From Phylloscopus collybita (taxonomy: Eukaryota > Chordata > Aves > Passeriformes > Phylloscopidae): a stretch of 64,000 nucleotides of DNA. Numbering within the stretch: the stretch's first letter is position 1; the number at the start of each line of letters is the position of its first letter. Below, piece by piece: positions 36,434 to 48,152 of the stretch. Both the position numbers and the translations under genes were made by a program. Location of the stretch: NCBI GenBank assembly GCA_027886175.1, contig JAJNNQ010000011.1:3534001-3598000 (forward strand). Reading direction: 5' to 3'. The notes under the pieces were generated by a model. That model saw only the letters and a list, made by a program, of their open reading frames with translations, was not told where the DNA came from and searched no databases.

Positions 36434-38878
36434 CTGCAGGAGCTCCTGGGCAGACCAGCGCTGTGCCTCGTCTGTCTGCAGGCAGCAGCTCAGGAAGTGA
36501 CGCAGCAAAGATGAGAGGAGCTCGGGCTGCCGCAGCTCTGGGATCCCTTTTGTGGCGATCAAGCATTTAGCCTGGAGAAAAAGGAAACGCCATTCTGTCC
36601 CGTGCTCCTTTCACTGTGTCTGTAACTGCTCTCCCAGATCCCGTTGTTCAAGCTCCACTCTGCAGTGGCAGTTTGTTTCTGCCGTGGCACAGAGGCAGAG
36701 ATGCCTTTCCTGGACCAAGAAAAACCCCAAACCCCAATGCAGCCACAGCTTCTCCAACATCCAGCAGATCTGGCCTTGGCAGCAGATTTCATTGACTGAT
36801 GCTGTTAATGAAAACTACATCAGCAAAAGCACCTTAGGAAAGAAAGATGGTCCCTGAGTGTTTCAGCAGCACTGCACAAGAAGCACGAGAGCCTCTGTGG
36901 CCTTCACACCCTCATGTCCATGTTCCAGGCAAGTTTCCCTGTGAGAAGAATGGGGGTTCTCCTCTTCAAACAACTGTTTTAGAAACTTTGTTAGGTTTGG
37001 GTTTCTTTCCTTCATTTCAGGAAAGATGACACCAGTTCTAAGGTGCTTGTTTCCTGTTAGTAGGGCCATCTCCACAGCCAACAGAGCTGGAACGACTTCT
37101 AAGCCAAAGCAAAAGGTTGCCTGAGCGTGGAGATTGTTTGTGTTGGGTGAGGCTGGAGTTCCCCCAGTGATGCACCCAAAACTACAGCAGATGCTGATGT
37201 GCTGCAGGGACCTTTTCAGAAAGGGACTGTGGTGGAAGTAGTTCCAGCAGCTGGCAATGGGATTTTGTCCAAGGGCAGACAGAAGGTGGGACAGGTGAGA
37301 AAGACAGCGGGATCAGAGAGTATTGACACCTTACCAAGCAAGGACTTGCTCTCTCATAAGGAGCTTCTCCTTCCACCATTTCAGTGCCCACAATCCCAAA
37401 AGACCAGATGTCCATTTTGGGGCCATAGGGTCGACCTTTCACCACTTCAGGAGCCATCCAAGCAGGAGTCCCGATCACCGAGTGCCGTCTGCTCTGCTCA
37501 GAGGTGAGTTGAGCAGAGAAGCCAAAATCAGCTGGGGAGAAAGCAAAGGACTGTTTTGAGTTGAATACTGTGCAAAGAGGAAAGCAAGCAAAAGAATTGC
37601 CCAGGAGAAGTTGGAGAATGTGCTGTTCAATCTCCTGGACAGCTGTCCCTGCTGTTTGCTCAGGACTTTAGCCAAGGCAATATGGCATTGGCCACTTCAA
37701 AAATCCCCCCATTTTTGACACTGCCTCCAGCAGTGGCTTTTGTTCCCTGAAGCTTTGCACTTGTTGCTCCCTCCCTTGGGAAGGGACACACACAGAGCAC
37801 AGCCACTCTGGACTGCTTGTTCCTTGCGCTAGGTCTGTGCCGCAGCAACCGTGTGGTCAGCTCACAGCAGAGGTCCCTGCAATGCCAGCAGCACCATTTT
37901 TGGGGGGCTGGCAGTCACTCCAAAGCAGCCCCACACCCCACATGTCCCTGGAACGCTGCACCTGACCAGGAGTATACTGACCCAGCTTGACAAAGCCATC
38001 GGTTCTGAGGAGGATGTTGTGGCTCTTCACATCTCTGTGCATGACATGGTTGGAGTGGAGAAAATGCAGTCCTTGCAGGCACTGAGAGAGAAAACAGAAA
38101 GAGGAGGGCAAAAATCCCTGCTGTGATTTCATCACACCAGAAAGGAAACAGCTCTCCAAGATTCCCTCTCCAGGGGAATGGGCAGTAATGGCAGGACACA
38201 GTGCCATGGAGAGCAGGAGCTTGCTGCTCCTACACCAGCAGAGCAGCACCTTTCTAAAGAAAGGCAGGGCAGCTTTGCAAAGAGCAACAGCAACTGCCCT
38301 TGTAGACTCTCCTGTGCAAAGCAGCCAGAATGAGTGCTGCTGCAGTGGATGTGCTCAGAAGTCAAGAGCACTTTGGCTGCACTGCTGACCTTTGCAGCTG
38401 AGCACTGAGAGAAGTGAGTCTCTCTTTTGTCTTTGCTGATTGTTCCAAATGCTGCCACCACCACCTTTGCTTTCACAGGCAAGGAATGCAGTGCAGACAG
38501 GCAAAGGTTTAGGGAGGCAAGATGGAGAAGAGCAAAGACAAGAGACAAGGTGAGAATGCAACAGCAGCAGCAAAGAGGACAAGGACAGAGTGCAGTGAGT
38601 GCAGGGGCACTGGCAGGCAGTTCACTTGAGATGCTCCTGCTTGCCCAGAGCATGGCAGCAACACAGAAACAGAGCCTGGCACATGGAATTGCTCCTGTTC
38701 TGAGCCCTTTTCCCAGACAAGCCTGCCCAAGCCCACGGAAGCACAGGTGGGATCCCTCACCTCCCGGCTGACACTTGCAATCTCAGGTTCACACAGCTCA
38801 GCCTCCTTGATGAGATGGTTCAGAGTGCCTCCATCCATGTACTCCATCACCAGCCAGAGTTCTTCATGCACAAGGTAG
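36434..38878 (-). pseudogene. PAK3-like: PAK-like protein kinase, C-lobe exons only
   Basis: Four minus-strand exons (38761-38878, 37982-38081, 37335-37531, 36434-36571) chain in phase with AG/GT boundaries. They encode the hinge and C-lobe of a p21-activated kinase: LWLVMEYMDGGTLNHL, then [11 protein letters not shown] (catalytic loop), then [16 protein letters not shown] (DFG), then [19 protein letters not shown] (activation loop and APE), then LIATKGIPELRQPELLSSLL. All catalytic signatures of the C-lobe are intact with no stop. The glycine loop, the VAIK lysine, the CRIB domain and the N-terminus were not found before the LTR at 39.57 kb. The last exon is uncertain. I call it a truncated copy; an intact gene with exons outside cannot be excluded but is unlikely. 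PAK3-like duplicates are known to be numerous in songbirds. Confidence 0.75.
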
Positions 38879-39264
38879 CTGAAAGAAGGAAACAAGGCCC
38901 TGCAGATGAACATGGCTACGCTGGTTTTGTGCTTGATTCTTGTTTTTGGGTGCCTTTGTGACAAGGACAGAAATAAAAGGAATAGACATTCCCTCTGGGC
39001 TGTGCCTTGTTTGCAGTCTGTGCAGTCTCAAGGAGAATGGCACAGCTGTGACAAAGGAGATGTCTTAGATGGTCAGCAAGGGAGAGGTGCAGTTGAGTGA
39101 CAGGCCAGATGAAAAACGTGTCAGGCGTGGTCTTTCTGGAAATAAGCACCTGGTGTTCCTGGCATGGACAGCCATGGAAAAGAGGGGCAGCAAGCCAAGG
39201 GAAATCCTCTCGAGGATGGTTGATCAGCATTGAAGAAACTTTAAAAAATCAATCCTGAGACAAC

Positions 39265-39568
39265 ATGGGGGCAGTGAACTTACAGGGTATTGACTCACTA
39301 TGGTAGTGTTGATCCAGGTTTTGGAACCATTTTCCAACCATGTGTTTGAAAGCCAGAAAAGACTCTTGCAGACAAAATGCACTCTCTTCCCATCCATTGG
39401 AAATGAGTAGAGAAATAAGAATTTGTTTTTTAGTGCTTATGGGCGTCTTGTTTTTTAAATAAATAGTTTTTCCCACTTTTTTTCTGAGGAAGTTCTTTTT
39501 TTCCCTGACTGGCTGTGGGGAGGAGCCCCTTTGGAGGCTTCCTCCCAAATTTGCCCCAAACCAGGACA
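39265..39568 (+). mobile_element. LTR 3' portion abutting MHC exon 2
   Basis: AATAAA at 39458-39463 is followed by GGAGGCTTCCTCCCAAATTT and GCCCCAAACCAGGACA. This is the same LTR 3' end as the minus-strand copies at 45459 and 58798 (there ending CCAATACA and CCACTACA). It ends at 39568, only 15 bp before MHC exon 2. The left end is unresolved. Confidence 0.6.
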
Positions 39569-40159
39569 GTCCTGCACACCCAGGGCTGTTCCAGGAGATG
39601 GTTCGGCCCGGCTGTCACTTCATTCAGGGCACCGAGTGGGTGAGGTTGGTGGAGAGGAACATCTCCAGCCGGGAGCAGCTCCTGCCCTTGGGCAGCGATG
39701 TGGGGCTGTACGGGGGGGACACCTCCTCTGGGGAGAAGTTGCCGGCTCCTGGAGCAGCGAGCCGGGCTGGAGGGAGCACAGCCGGGCTGCGGTGGACAGG
39801 CACTGCCGGCACAACTCCGAGGTGTCCGCCCCGTTCCTGGTGGAGCGCAGAGGTGAGCGTGGGGCAGAGCGCGTCCCCTCGGGCCCTGCCCTGGCAATGA
39901 CCCTGGAGCCCCTCAAACCCTCTCTGGGAATCACCCCAGAGCCCTCAGCCCTCCCTGGGCCCATCCCCGGGACCTCCCAGTCCATCCCAGTCCATCCCAG
40001 TCTCTCCCAGTGCCCCCCCGCGTGTCCATCCCGGCCGTGTGCTGAGCCGACGCCTCTCAGCCAATCAGAGCGCGAGCTGCGGATGACTCATCAGTTGCCA
40101 GGCAGACCCGCAGCGCCGAGCGCCCCGCGCGGGACTCGGCCTCCCAGCGCCGCGCGCTT

Positions 40160-40530
40160 CATTCCCAGTTCATCCCAGTCCCTCCCAGTTCATCCCAGTC
40201 CATTCCCAGTCCCTCCCAGTCCATTCCCAGTTCACCCCAGTCCATTCCCAGTCCCTCCCAGTCCATTCCCAGCCCCTCCCAGTCCATTCCCAGTTCATCC
40301 CAGTCCATTCCCAGTTCACCCCAGTCCCTCCCAGTCCATTTCCAGTCCCTCCCAGTCACTCCCAGCCCCTCCCAGTTCATTCCCAGTCCATTCCCAGTCC
40401 ATCCCAGTCCCTCCCAAGCCCACACCGCCCCTCTCCTCTCTATCCCAGTTCCCCCCAGCTGATCCCAGTCTGTCCCCTCTCTCTCCCAGTGCCCCCCAGC
40501 TGATCCCAGTCTGTCCCCTCTCTCTCCCAG
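40160..40530. repeat. C-rich minisatellite in MHC intron 2
   Basis: Tandem degenerate units of the form CCCAGTCCATTCCCAGTCCC and CCCAGTTCATCCC fill the intron up to the exon 3 acceptor. Confidence 0.9.
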
Positions 40531-40854
40531 TGCCCCCCAGCGTTTCCATCTCGCTGCTGCCCTCGAGCTCCCAGCCCGGCCCCGGCCGCCTGCTCTGCTC
40601 CGGGATGGATTTCTCCCCTGCCCAGAGCCGGCTGAGGTGGTTCCAGGGCCAGCAGGAGCTCTCGGGGCACGTGGTGGCCACCGCCGTGGTGCCCAACGGG
40701 GACTGGAGCCACCAGCTGCTGGTGCTGCTGGAAACGCCCCCCCGGCCCCGCGGGGTCACCTCCAGCTGCCAGGTGGAGCACGTCAGCCTGGAGCAGCCCC
40801 TGAGCCGGCACTGGGGCACGGGGGAGCCGCTGGCCGGGCCGGCAGAGGCACTGG

Positions 40855-41345
40855 GATGTGCTGGGAGCAACTGGGAGGGAGCTGGGGAGAGCCCGGTTAG
40901 AACTGGGAGAGGGGCTGGGGACTGTGGAAGGGCGGAGCAGGAGTTTGGAGGGGGCTGGGGAGGGTGGGATGGGGTTCCGGGGGTTCTGGGGGGCGCTGGG
41001 AGGGACTTTGGGGGTGCTGGGTGTGACTGGGAGGGATGGGAGTGAGCCTGGAGGGGCTGGGAGGAGCTGGAGGATGGGAAAGCGGGGCTGGGATGAGGTT
41101 GGTTGTGCTGGGAGGAGACTGGGAGGGGTCTGGGTGAGTCCTGGAGGGGCTGGGAAGGGACTGGGAGAGGCTTTGGGGGTCCTGGGGGGCAACTGGGAGG
41201 GGGCTGTGGGATGCTGAGAGGGACAGGAGGGGCTTTGGGGGGTCCTGGGGAGGCCGGGAAGGGATTGGGAGGAGGTTTCAGGGGGTCCTGGGTGGGCTGG
41301 GGGAGACTGGGAGGGAGCTTGGAGGGGCCTGGGGTGTCTGTGCGA
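40855..41345. repeat. G-rich minisatellite in MHC intron 3
   Basis: Tandem degenerate GGGAGGGGCTGGGA-like units fill intron 3. They are roughly the complement of the intron 2 array, so the two arrays flank exon 3 as an imperfect inverted pair. Confidence 0.85.
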
Positions 41346-41598
41346 GGTTTTGGGGGGTCCTGACCCCTGCGGACCCCCCAGAGATGCCGCCGGACGCCGC
41401 CCGCAGCAAGATGCTGCCGGGGATCGGGGGCTTCGTGTTGGGCTTCGTCTTCCCGGCGCTGGGGCTCGGCTTCTGCCTGCGCAGGAAGGTGAGGGGGGGT
41501 CTCGGGGGTGGTGTCCCCCCTCCCCCGGAGCGTGTGTGCTCCCCCCGGGGCCCCCCAGCCCGGGGTCACCCCCTTTTCTCTGCCCACAGAGCTCCTGA

Positions 41599-42305
41599 GC
41601 CAGCAGCAGCCGCAGCCCCTCCCCGTGGCCTCGGGCCCGGCCGGGACCCCCCGCTCTGTCCCCGCGCTGATTTTGGGGGGGTCGTGTGTCCCCCCAGCCC
41701 CGCTGGCACTCTGGCCCTGCCCGGCTGCTCCCAGTGTTCCCAGGAAAGCTTCCCAGTTCAGCCCAGTCCCGTTCATGGGGGGCACTGGGGAGGGACTTGG
41801 GGGGACCCTGCGGGGTGACTGTGCCTGGGGGGGCGGGGGCAGAACGGGCCCTGGGATGGATCGGGAATGGGGACCCCCGTGTGTCCCCCCCGTGTCACCC
41901 CGCTCTGGGGACTCCTTGGGGGGCACCTGAACCCCAACACGGCCCCCAGTGAACCCCAAAATGGCACCAGGACCCCTCTGAGCTGCCAGGGGAATTTGAG
42001 GAGGGGGCTCATGGGGGGTGCCCAGGCCGGGCCCAGAGCCCAGCGCTGCCCCAGCCCGACCTGCCCCGGCTCCATCCCGGGGATTGGAAAGGAGGAGGAG
42101 TGGGACCCCTCCCAAGGCAATTTGGGGCTCCCAGCCCCCTCTCATCCCCCACTTTTCCACCCCTTCCCCACAACCCCCAACCAGCCACTGCCACCTCCCC
42201 TTGGCTTGGCTTGGAAAGACAGGGATCTGCCAGGGAAAGCTGCAGTTTCCCTTGGAATGGGGAATGCAAACCCCTCACCCCCTCGGAATGATCATTTTGC
42301 AATTC
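41599..42305. other. MHC pseudogene 3' flank, no gene
   Basis: G/C-rich sequence follows the class II stop codon. It is probably the old 3' untranslated region and flank. The long minus-strand open frame crossing it is low-complexity Pro/Ser and not credible. Confidence 0.5.
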
Positions 42306-42498
42306 AGGGCTTTCAGGCAAAGATTTGGGAATGGGAAGAACAGTTCTGGACTAGGAATATTCACAATACAAATGTAGTAGAAAACAAAACCAACCAAGCA
42401 AGCAAACAAACAAACAACAATCCTGGAAAACTGTGACAGAGTCAGAGCTACAACCTGACACGCTGTTGGTCAGGGTGTTGGGAGCAGTCCAAAAGTAA
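42306..42498 (-). repeat. LTR fragment, first copy of ~190-bp repeat
   Basis: The stretch from GGGCTTTCAGGCAAAGATTT to GGGAGCAGTCC matches 43184-43370 in the same orientation. Both are probably pieces of one LTR family. Confidence 0.7.
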
Positions 42499-43183
42499 GT
42501 GAGAGCTGAACCCCTCAGCCCCTCCAAACGATTCCAATTTTGCAGCCCAGGGCTCTGGAGCCGTGCCTTGCTGTCTCTGCCCTCGCCTGCCCCGGGCAGC
42601 CCTGGCAGCGGCTGCAGGCGAGCGGTGCAGCTCAGCAGGCTGAGCAACTGAGCCCAGCCGGGGGGTTCCTTACAGCCCAGCTCCAGGGCTGGCAGCTGGG
42701 ATGGAGCTGAGGAGAATCAAGGAGGACTCTGCTGAGGAGTGGCCACTGAAGGTTCTTGAGGGCTCAGGGGAGCAGCCTCAGCCCAGGGAGTCTGCCTCAG
42801 CAGAGCACAGAGTGCCCTGTGCCAGCTGCTTTGAACAGGGGCAGGAGCGCAGGGAAGGATCAGGGAAGGAGCAACCAGGGAGGGCCAGGGAGTGGCCCTG
42901 GGGATGAGAGACTCCTCCAGGAGCCAATCCCTGGGGGAAGGAGGGACCTCCTCGCATCCTGGCCTACCACACCACGCCTCCCCTGGAACTTTCTAGAGCC
43001 AGGGAGAGGCCTCGGTGAGATGGACAGGTCCTTGGGGGTGGGGAGCAGGAGACTGACATCAAACTGGGACTGGGGAAACAACTGTGGGGTGACACCAATG
43101 GGGGTTCAACGGGGGTACATGGAACCCACCAAATGAACAGTCTGAACACAGATTGAACAGAGAAAATCCAACACAGCACTACA
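42499..43183. other. Unassigned sequence between LTR fragments
   Basis: A plus-strand frame near 42701-42907 (MELRRIKEDSAEEWPLKVLE) is open but matches nothing I know. No gene is claimed. Confidence 0.35.
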
Positions 43184-43807
43184 GGGCTTTCAGGCAGAGA
43201 TTTGGGAATAGGAATAACAGCTCTGGACTAAGAATATTCACAATACAAATGTAGGAGTGCAAAATAAACCCAAGCAAACAAACAAAAATCCCAGAAACCC
43301 TGACAGAGTCAGAGATACAACCTGACACCCTGTTGGTCAGGCTGTTGGGAGCAGTCCACAGTCAGTCCTCCTGGAGTGGCAGATGTGGTGCTGTTGGGGC
43401 AGAGATGATCCTGAGAGAAAAGGGCCCAGTGATGGTGAGAAGGGTCTGATCTTCCTCCGGGAATCCAGTGGAACCAGATCCCTGGTGTTCCTACGTCTCA
43501 GTTTTTATCCAGGGAGGAATGGTTGGCTCCTCCCACACTGGGTGGAGCATCTCCCAATGGGATGATGGAATGTGTCCTGTCACTGCTGAGCCTGCATGGC
43601 CCATCAGCAGAAGATATCCCCTGGAGGGTGGACAGGTGGTGAAAGAGATAAGAAACACTGCCCCACCTGGTTTGAACAGCTGGCCCGTTATCAGAAAGCA
43701 TCAGCCCCCCGCCCCCCTGGAGTTACAAGAGATAAAGAAAAACATCTCCCCAGCTGCTTTCAACAAATGAAATAGAATACACATTTTTGGTTCCATAACC
43801 CAAGACA
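43184..43807 (-). mobile_element. LTR, TGTCTTGGGTTATGG-type, minus
   Basis: On the minus strand it begins TGTCTTGGGTTATGG at 43807. It shows a TATA-like GGATAAAAACTGAG near 43510 and continues into the ~190-bp repeat shared with 42306-42498. Its first 330 bp are an inverted match to 35039-35370. Confidence 0.6.
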
Positions 43808-45429
43808 GGTAGTAAGTTTGGGTTTTTAGTGTTTAGGTTATTTGAGTAGATAATTTTTGTTACTACCTGTTTTCTTTAACCGTTGAACTTTTTGGTTTGT
43901 GTATTTTTACTGGGTTTGCTGTATATAGAGATTGTTTGTACACAGATATTTTTGTTCCTCACTTCCCAGGACCCGTTCCCAGAGACTGCAAGGGTTTGGG
44001 GTTTTTTATTATTTTTAGGTTGATAATTGGATTTTGTGATGGGGATTTTAAATGCTTTGCTTCAGTGTAGTTTAGAGTTGTAGCTCTGTTTGCAGCATTT
44101 TAAAGATGGATTAAATAATTAATTACAGATTTATTAGGTTGTTGAACGGAATTTTTTTTTTTAGGTTTTGAAGGTTTTTTAGGGGAAAGGATTTAATAGT
44201 AGCTTTTGGTCTTTTGCTGGTTGGTTGGGTTTGTGATCTGCTGTTGGTCAGTTGGGTTTGTGATTGGGTGTTTGGAGGTATTGAGGGGTTTTGTTTGGAT
44301 TATTGTTTCCTGGTTGATGAGTTTTGTGTGTGCGCTTTTTTGCTGGGCCAGCTGTTGGTGTTTTAGGCTCCCTGTCTGGTTTAGCTGCTGTTTTGGGTTT
44401 ATTATTGGGTTTAAATGCTGATTAAAGTTTTTTATTTGGTATAGTTGTTGATTTAGGTTTATGGTTTGGTTTAGCTGCTGTTTGAGTAGTTGGGGTGTTG
44501 GTTGCAGTTTGAGTGACTGGCGTTGTTGCTGATTTTTCTTCCTCCCCTCCTGTTTTTATTTGCTGTTTTACAGTATTTAGCAGTGTTTGATAAGCATATG
44601 TTAGGGCTTAGTTTATTACAATTATTTTTTTTTAATTATTATGGTGGAATTTTTAAGATTTTTTTATTTTATTTGGGTCTTGAATTTGTCTATGTGGAAA
44701 TTTTTAAGTTGGGGGACCAGAAAATTTTTTTAACGTTCGTTGTTTTGGTTTTTTTGATTTTTTTTTTACACTATTCGGGATTTTTTACACTAGGGTTTGT
44801 TTTGGGGTTTATTTTTAGGTTAGCAGTTTTATCAGCCTTCCTGGAAAGCTCAGACTTTATTTTAGACAAGCTGTAGACTGTATACAGGAAGCTTACTAGA
44901 TTAAATATTAGGAGAGTGGATTTCCTTAATATTTAGGGAATACTGACCATTTTTTAAAAGTGATGTAACTGATTTAAAAGAGAAGAAGGAAAGAAAAGAC
45001 TGGAAAGCTTTATTTGTTACTCTGTTTTTTAACAAACTGGGTGCAATTATTAATAAGTTTTAAAAATGTTACTGGAACTAGGATGCAGGGTAGGACAAAG
45101 AAATTATAAACTAAATATACTTGGCACAAACTCCAGTACTTGTAGAAGCCTTTTATAAATTATAATTACTGAGCTTAGGAGAAAAGCTATTTTAATTTGT
45201 GTATTTTTAGTGTCAAAGTTATGTGTTAGGGACAACATTGGAGCTATTTTTGGATAAGAAAACAAATTTAGGGACTAGAAAGGTTTTGAAATTTTAAAAA
45301 AGCTTATGGAACAGAAACACAGAAAGGATTTTATTAAAAGAGACATTAGGAATTAAAAGAGCAACATGGCTACTGACTATTATATTTTTATGTAAAATAT
45401 AGCTAAAATGTCATTAATATATTTTTGGA
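43808..45429 (-). mobile_element. A-rich internal remnant of minus-strand endogenous retrovirus
   Basis: The stretch is strongly T-rich on plus (A-rich on minus) and follows, on the minus strand, an LTR and a primer-binding site. It is therefore the 5' internal part of that provirus, cut off at the other LTR at 43807. No long minus-strand frame survives. The plus-strand frame at 44523-44876 is Phe/Leu-rich because of composition. Confidence 0.5.
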
Positions 45430-45447
45430 GCCCCACATTGGACGCCA
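45430..45447 (-). promoter_or_regulatory. Retroviral primer-binding site, tRNA-Lys type
   Basis: On the minus strand the site reads TGGCGTCCAATGTGGGGC, differing at two positions from the standard tRNA-Lys primer-binding sequence. It lies 11 bp after the end of the adjacent LTR, as expected for a provirus 5' end. Confidence 0.75.
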
Positions 45448-45458
45448 ATACCAATATA

Positions 45459-45891
45459 TGTATTGGTTTAGGGCAAATTTGGGAGGAAACCTCCAAAGGG
45501 GGTTCCTCTGGAAAGCAATCTTAAACAACTCCTTCTCTCAGGCAGTCCAAAAAAAGAAAGAACTTCTTCAGAGAAAAGTAGAAAAAACGATTTATTGAAC
45601 AAACAAGATGCCCACAAGCCCAAAAAATTAATAATATAAAATAATAAAACTTTTTGCTGCTCTGAAAAAAAATAACAAACTAAAAAAATCTTTGCTGCAA
45701 ATATAGCTCAGCTCACTCCGTCTCTCACCAGTCCCACTCCCTCTAAAACTCCAGACCCCAGCAGGCTGCAAGTGCAAGCCCTCACTGCTCTTCTAAATTT
45801 TTCCATCTAAAACTATTTGAAACCATCTAAAAAAAAAAAAAAATCCAAAAAACTTTTTTAATTCAGCTAGCTAAAACTAACTAAAACCACA
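45459..45891 (-). mobile_element. 5' LTR of minus-strand endogenous retrovirus
   Basis: The element runs from TGTATTGG to AACCACA, so on the minus strand it is TG...CA. An AATAAA lies on the minus strand near 45591. It is followed on that strand by a primer-binding site. It is inserted at the left edge of block U2, right next to the shared sequence CAAATCCACTC. Confidence 0.75.
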
Positions 45892-46147
45892 AATCCACTC
45901 TTCCCAAGGAATTCCCAGTGTTGGTCTGTGTCCCGATGGATGTTCCTGCCCCTGCGTTCATCCAGGTGCCCACAGGGAGACAGGAAGGTGTGGAGCCCCC
46001 CAGCCAGGTGTCTTCCCAACAGGGCTCACCAGGGCTCTGCCCAACAGGGGTCACTGGGGATCATCCAACGCCGATCCTCCCACGGGGGCTGGAGCTGAAG
46101 CAGCGCACGAAGCTCTTCCCGCTCTCAGGGCACTCCCAGGGCTTCCC

Positions 46148-47769
<1,622 letters not shown>

Positions 47770-48152
47770 GCTTGGTGCGCTGCAGAAATGAATGGTTTTG
47801 CAGAAAGCTCAGCAGCTGTCAGAGGATGAGCACCCACAGGCACTCAGGGGGGCTGCAGGAGGGGCAGAAGAAGCCCCTGCAGCACTTGGTCACAAAGGCA
47901 CAGCAGGGGAAGAAGGCAAGAAGGGAGGAGGAAAAGGCCAAGGGGAAGGCAAAGGCCATGGCAGAGTTTCTACAGCCCCTGAGGGATCAAGCCCAGGGCC
48001 CAAGGGGGCCCCAGCACCCAGGGCACCGGCTCGGCCACAAGGACCTGGCAGAGGCATTGCCCTCCTGGGCAGGGGAGAGCTCACCCAAACAGCCCCTGGC
48101 AAGGAATCAGGCTGCCAGCTGCAGGCCACAAGGACACTGCAAGCAATATTAA
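47770..48152 (+). pseudogene. Endogenous retrovirus gag-like relic, U2 copy
   Basis: The frame is open from about 47772 to 48152 with the core HLVTKAQQGKKARREEEKAK. After CRPQGHCK it leaves the shared sequence, so the protease-like end is missing. It lies antisense to ZNF-2. Confidence 0.4.

Larger units (their letters stand above)
39584..41598 (+). pseudogene. MHC class II beta chain pseudogene
   Basis: Exon 2 (39584-39852, beta-1) encodes CHFIQGTEWVRLVERNISSR in one frame and then CRHNSEVSAPFLVERR in another, so a one-base frameshift lies near 39739. Exon 3 (40531-40812, beta-2) is intact and highly typical: VPPSVSISLLPSSSQPG, then RWFQGQQELSGHVVATAV, then CQVEHVSLEQPLSRHWG, with both Ig cysteines. 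Its expected GT donor reads GGCACGG. Exon 4 (41382-41488) encodes the connecting peptide and transmembrane helix (GGFVLGFVFPALGLGF). Exon 5 begins at 41590 and ends in TGA at 41596. Exon 1 (signal peptide) is missing; an LTR takes its place. Class II beta chains present peptides on antigen-presenting cells; this copy cannot make a normal one. Confidence 0.85.

Noticed and set aside
39531..41045. 504-codon plus-strand frame over the MHC region
   Set aside because: It runs through two introns made of CCCAGT and GGGAGG repeats. Only the exon 3 part is real coding sequence.
40316..42160. 614-codon minus-strand frame over the same region
   Set aside because: Composed of Pro/Ser/Gly from minisatellites and antisense MHC exons; a composition artefact.
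44523..44876. Phe/Leu-rich plus-strand frame resembling a membrane protein
   Set aside because: It arises from T-rich antisense of a retroviral leader; no start context or homologue.
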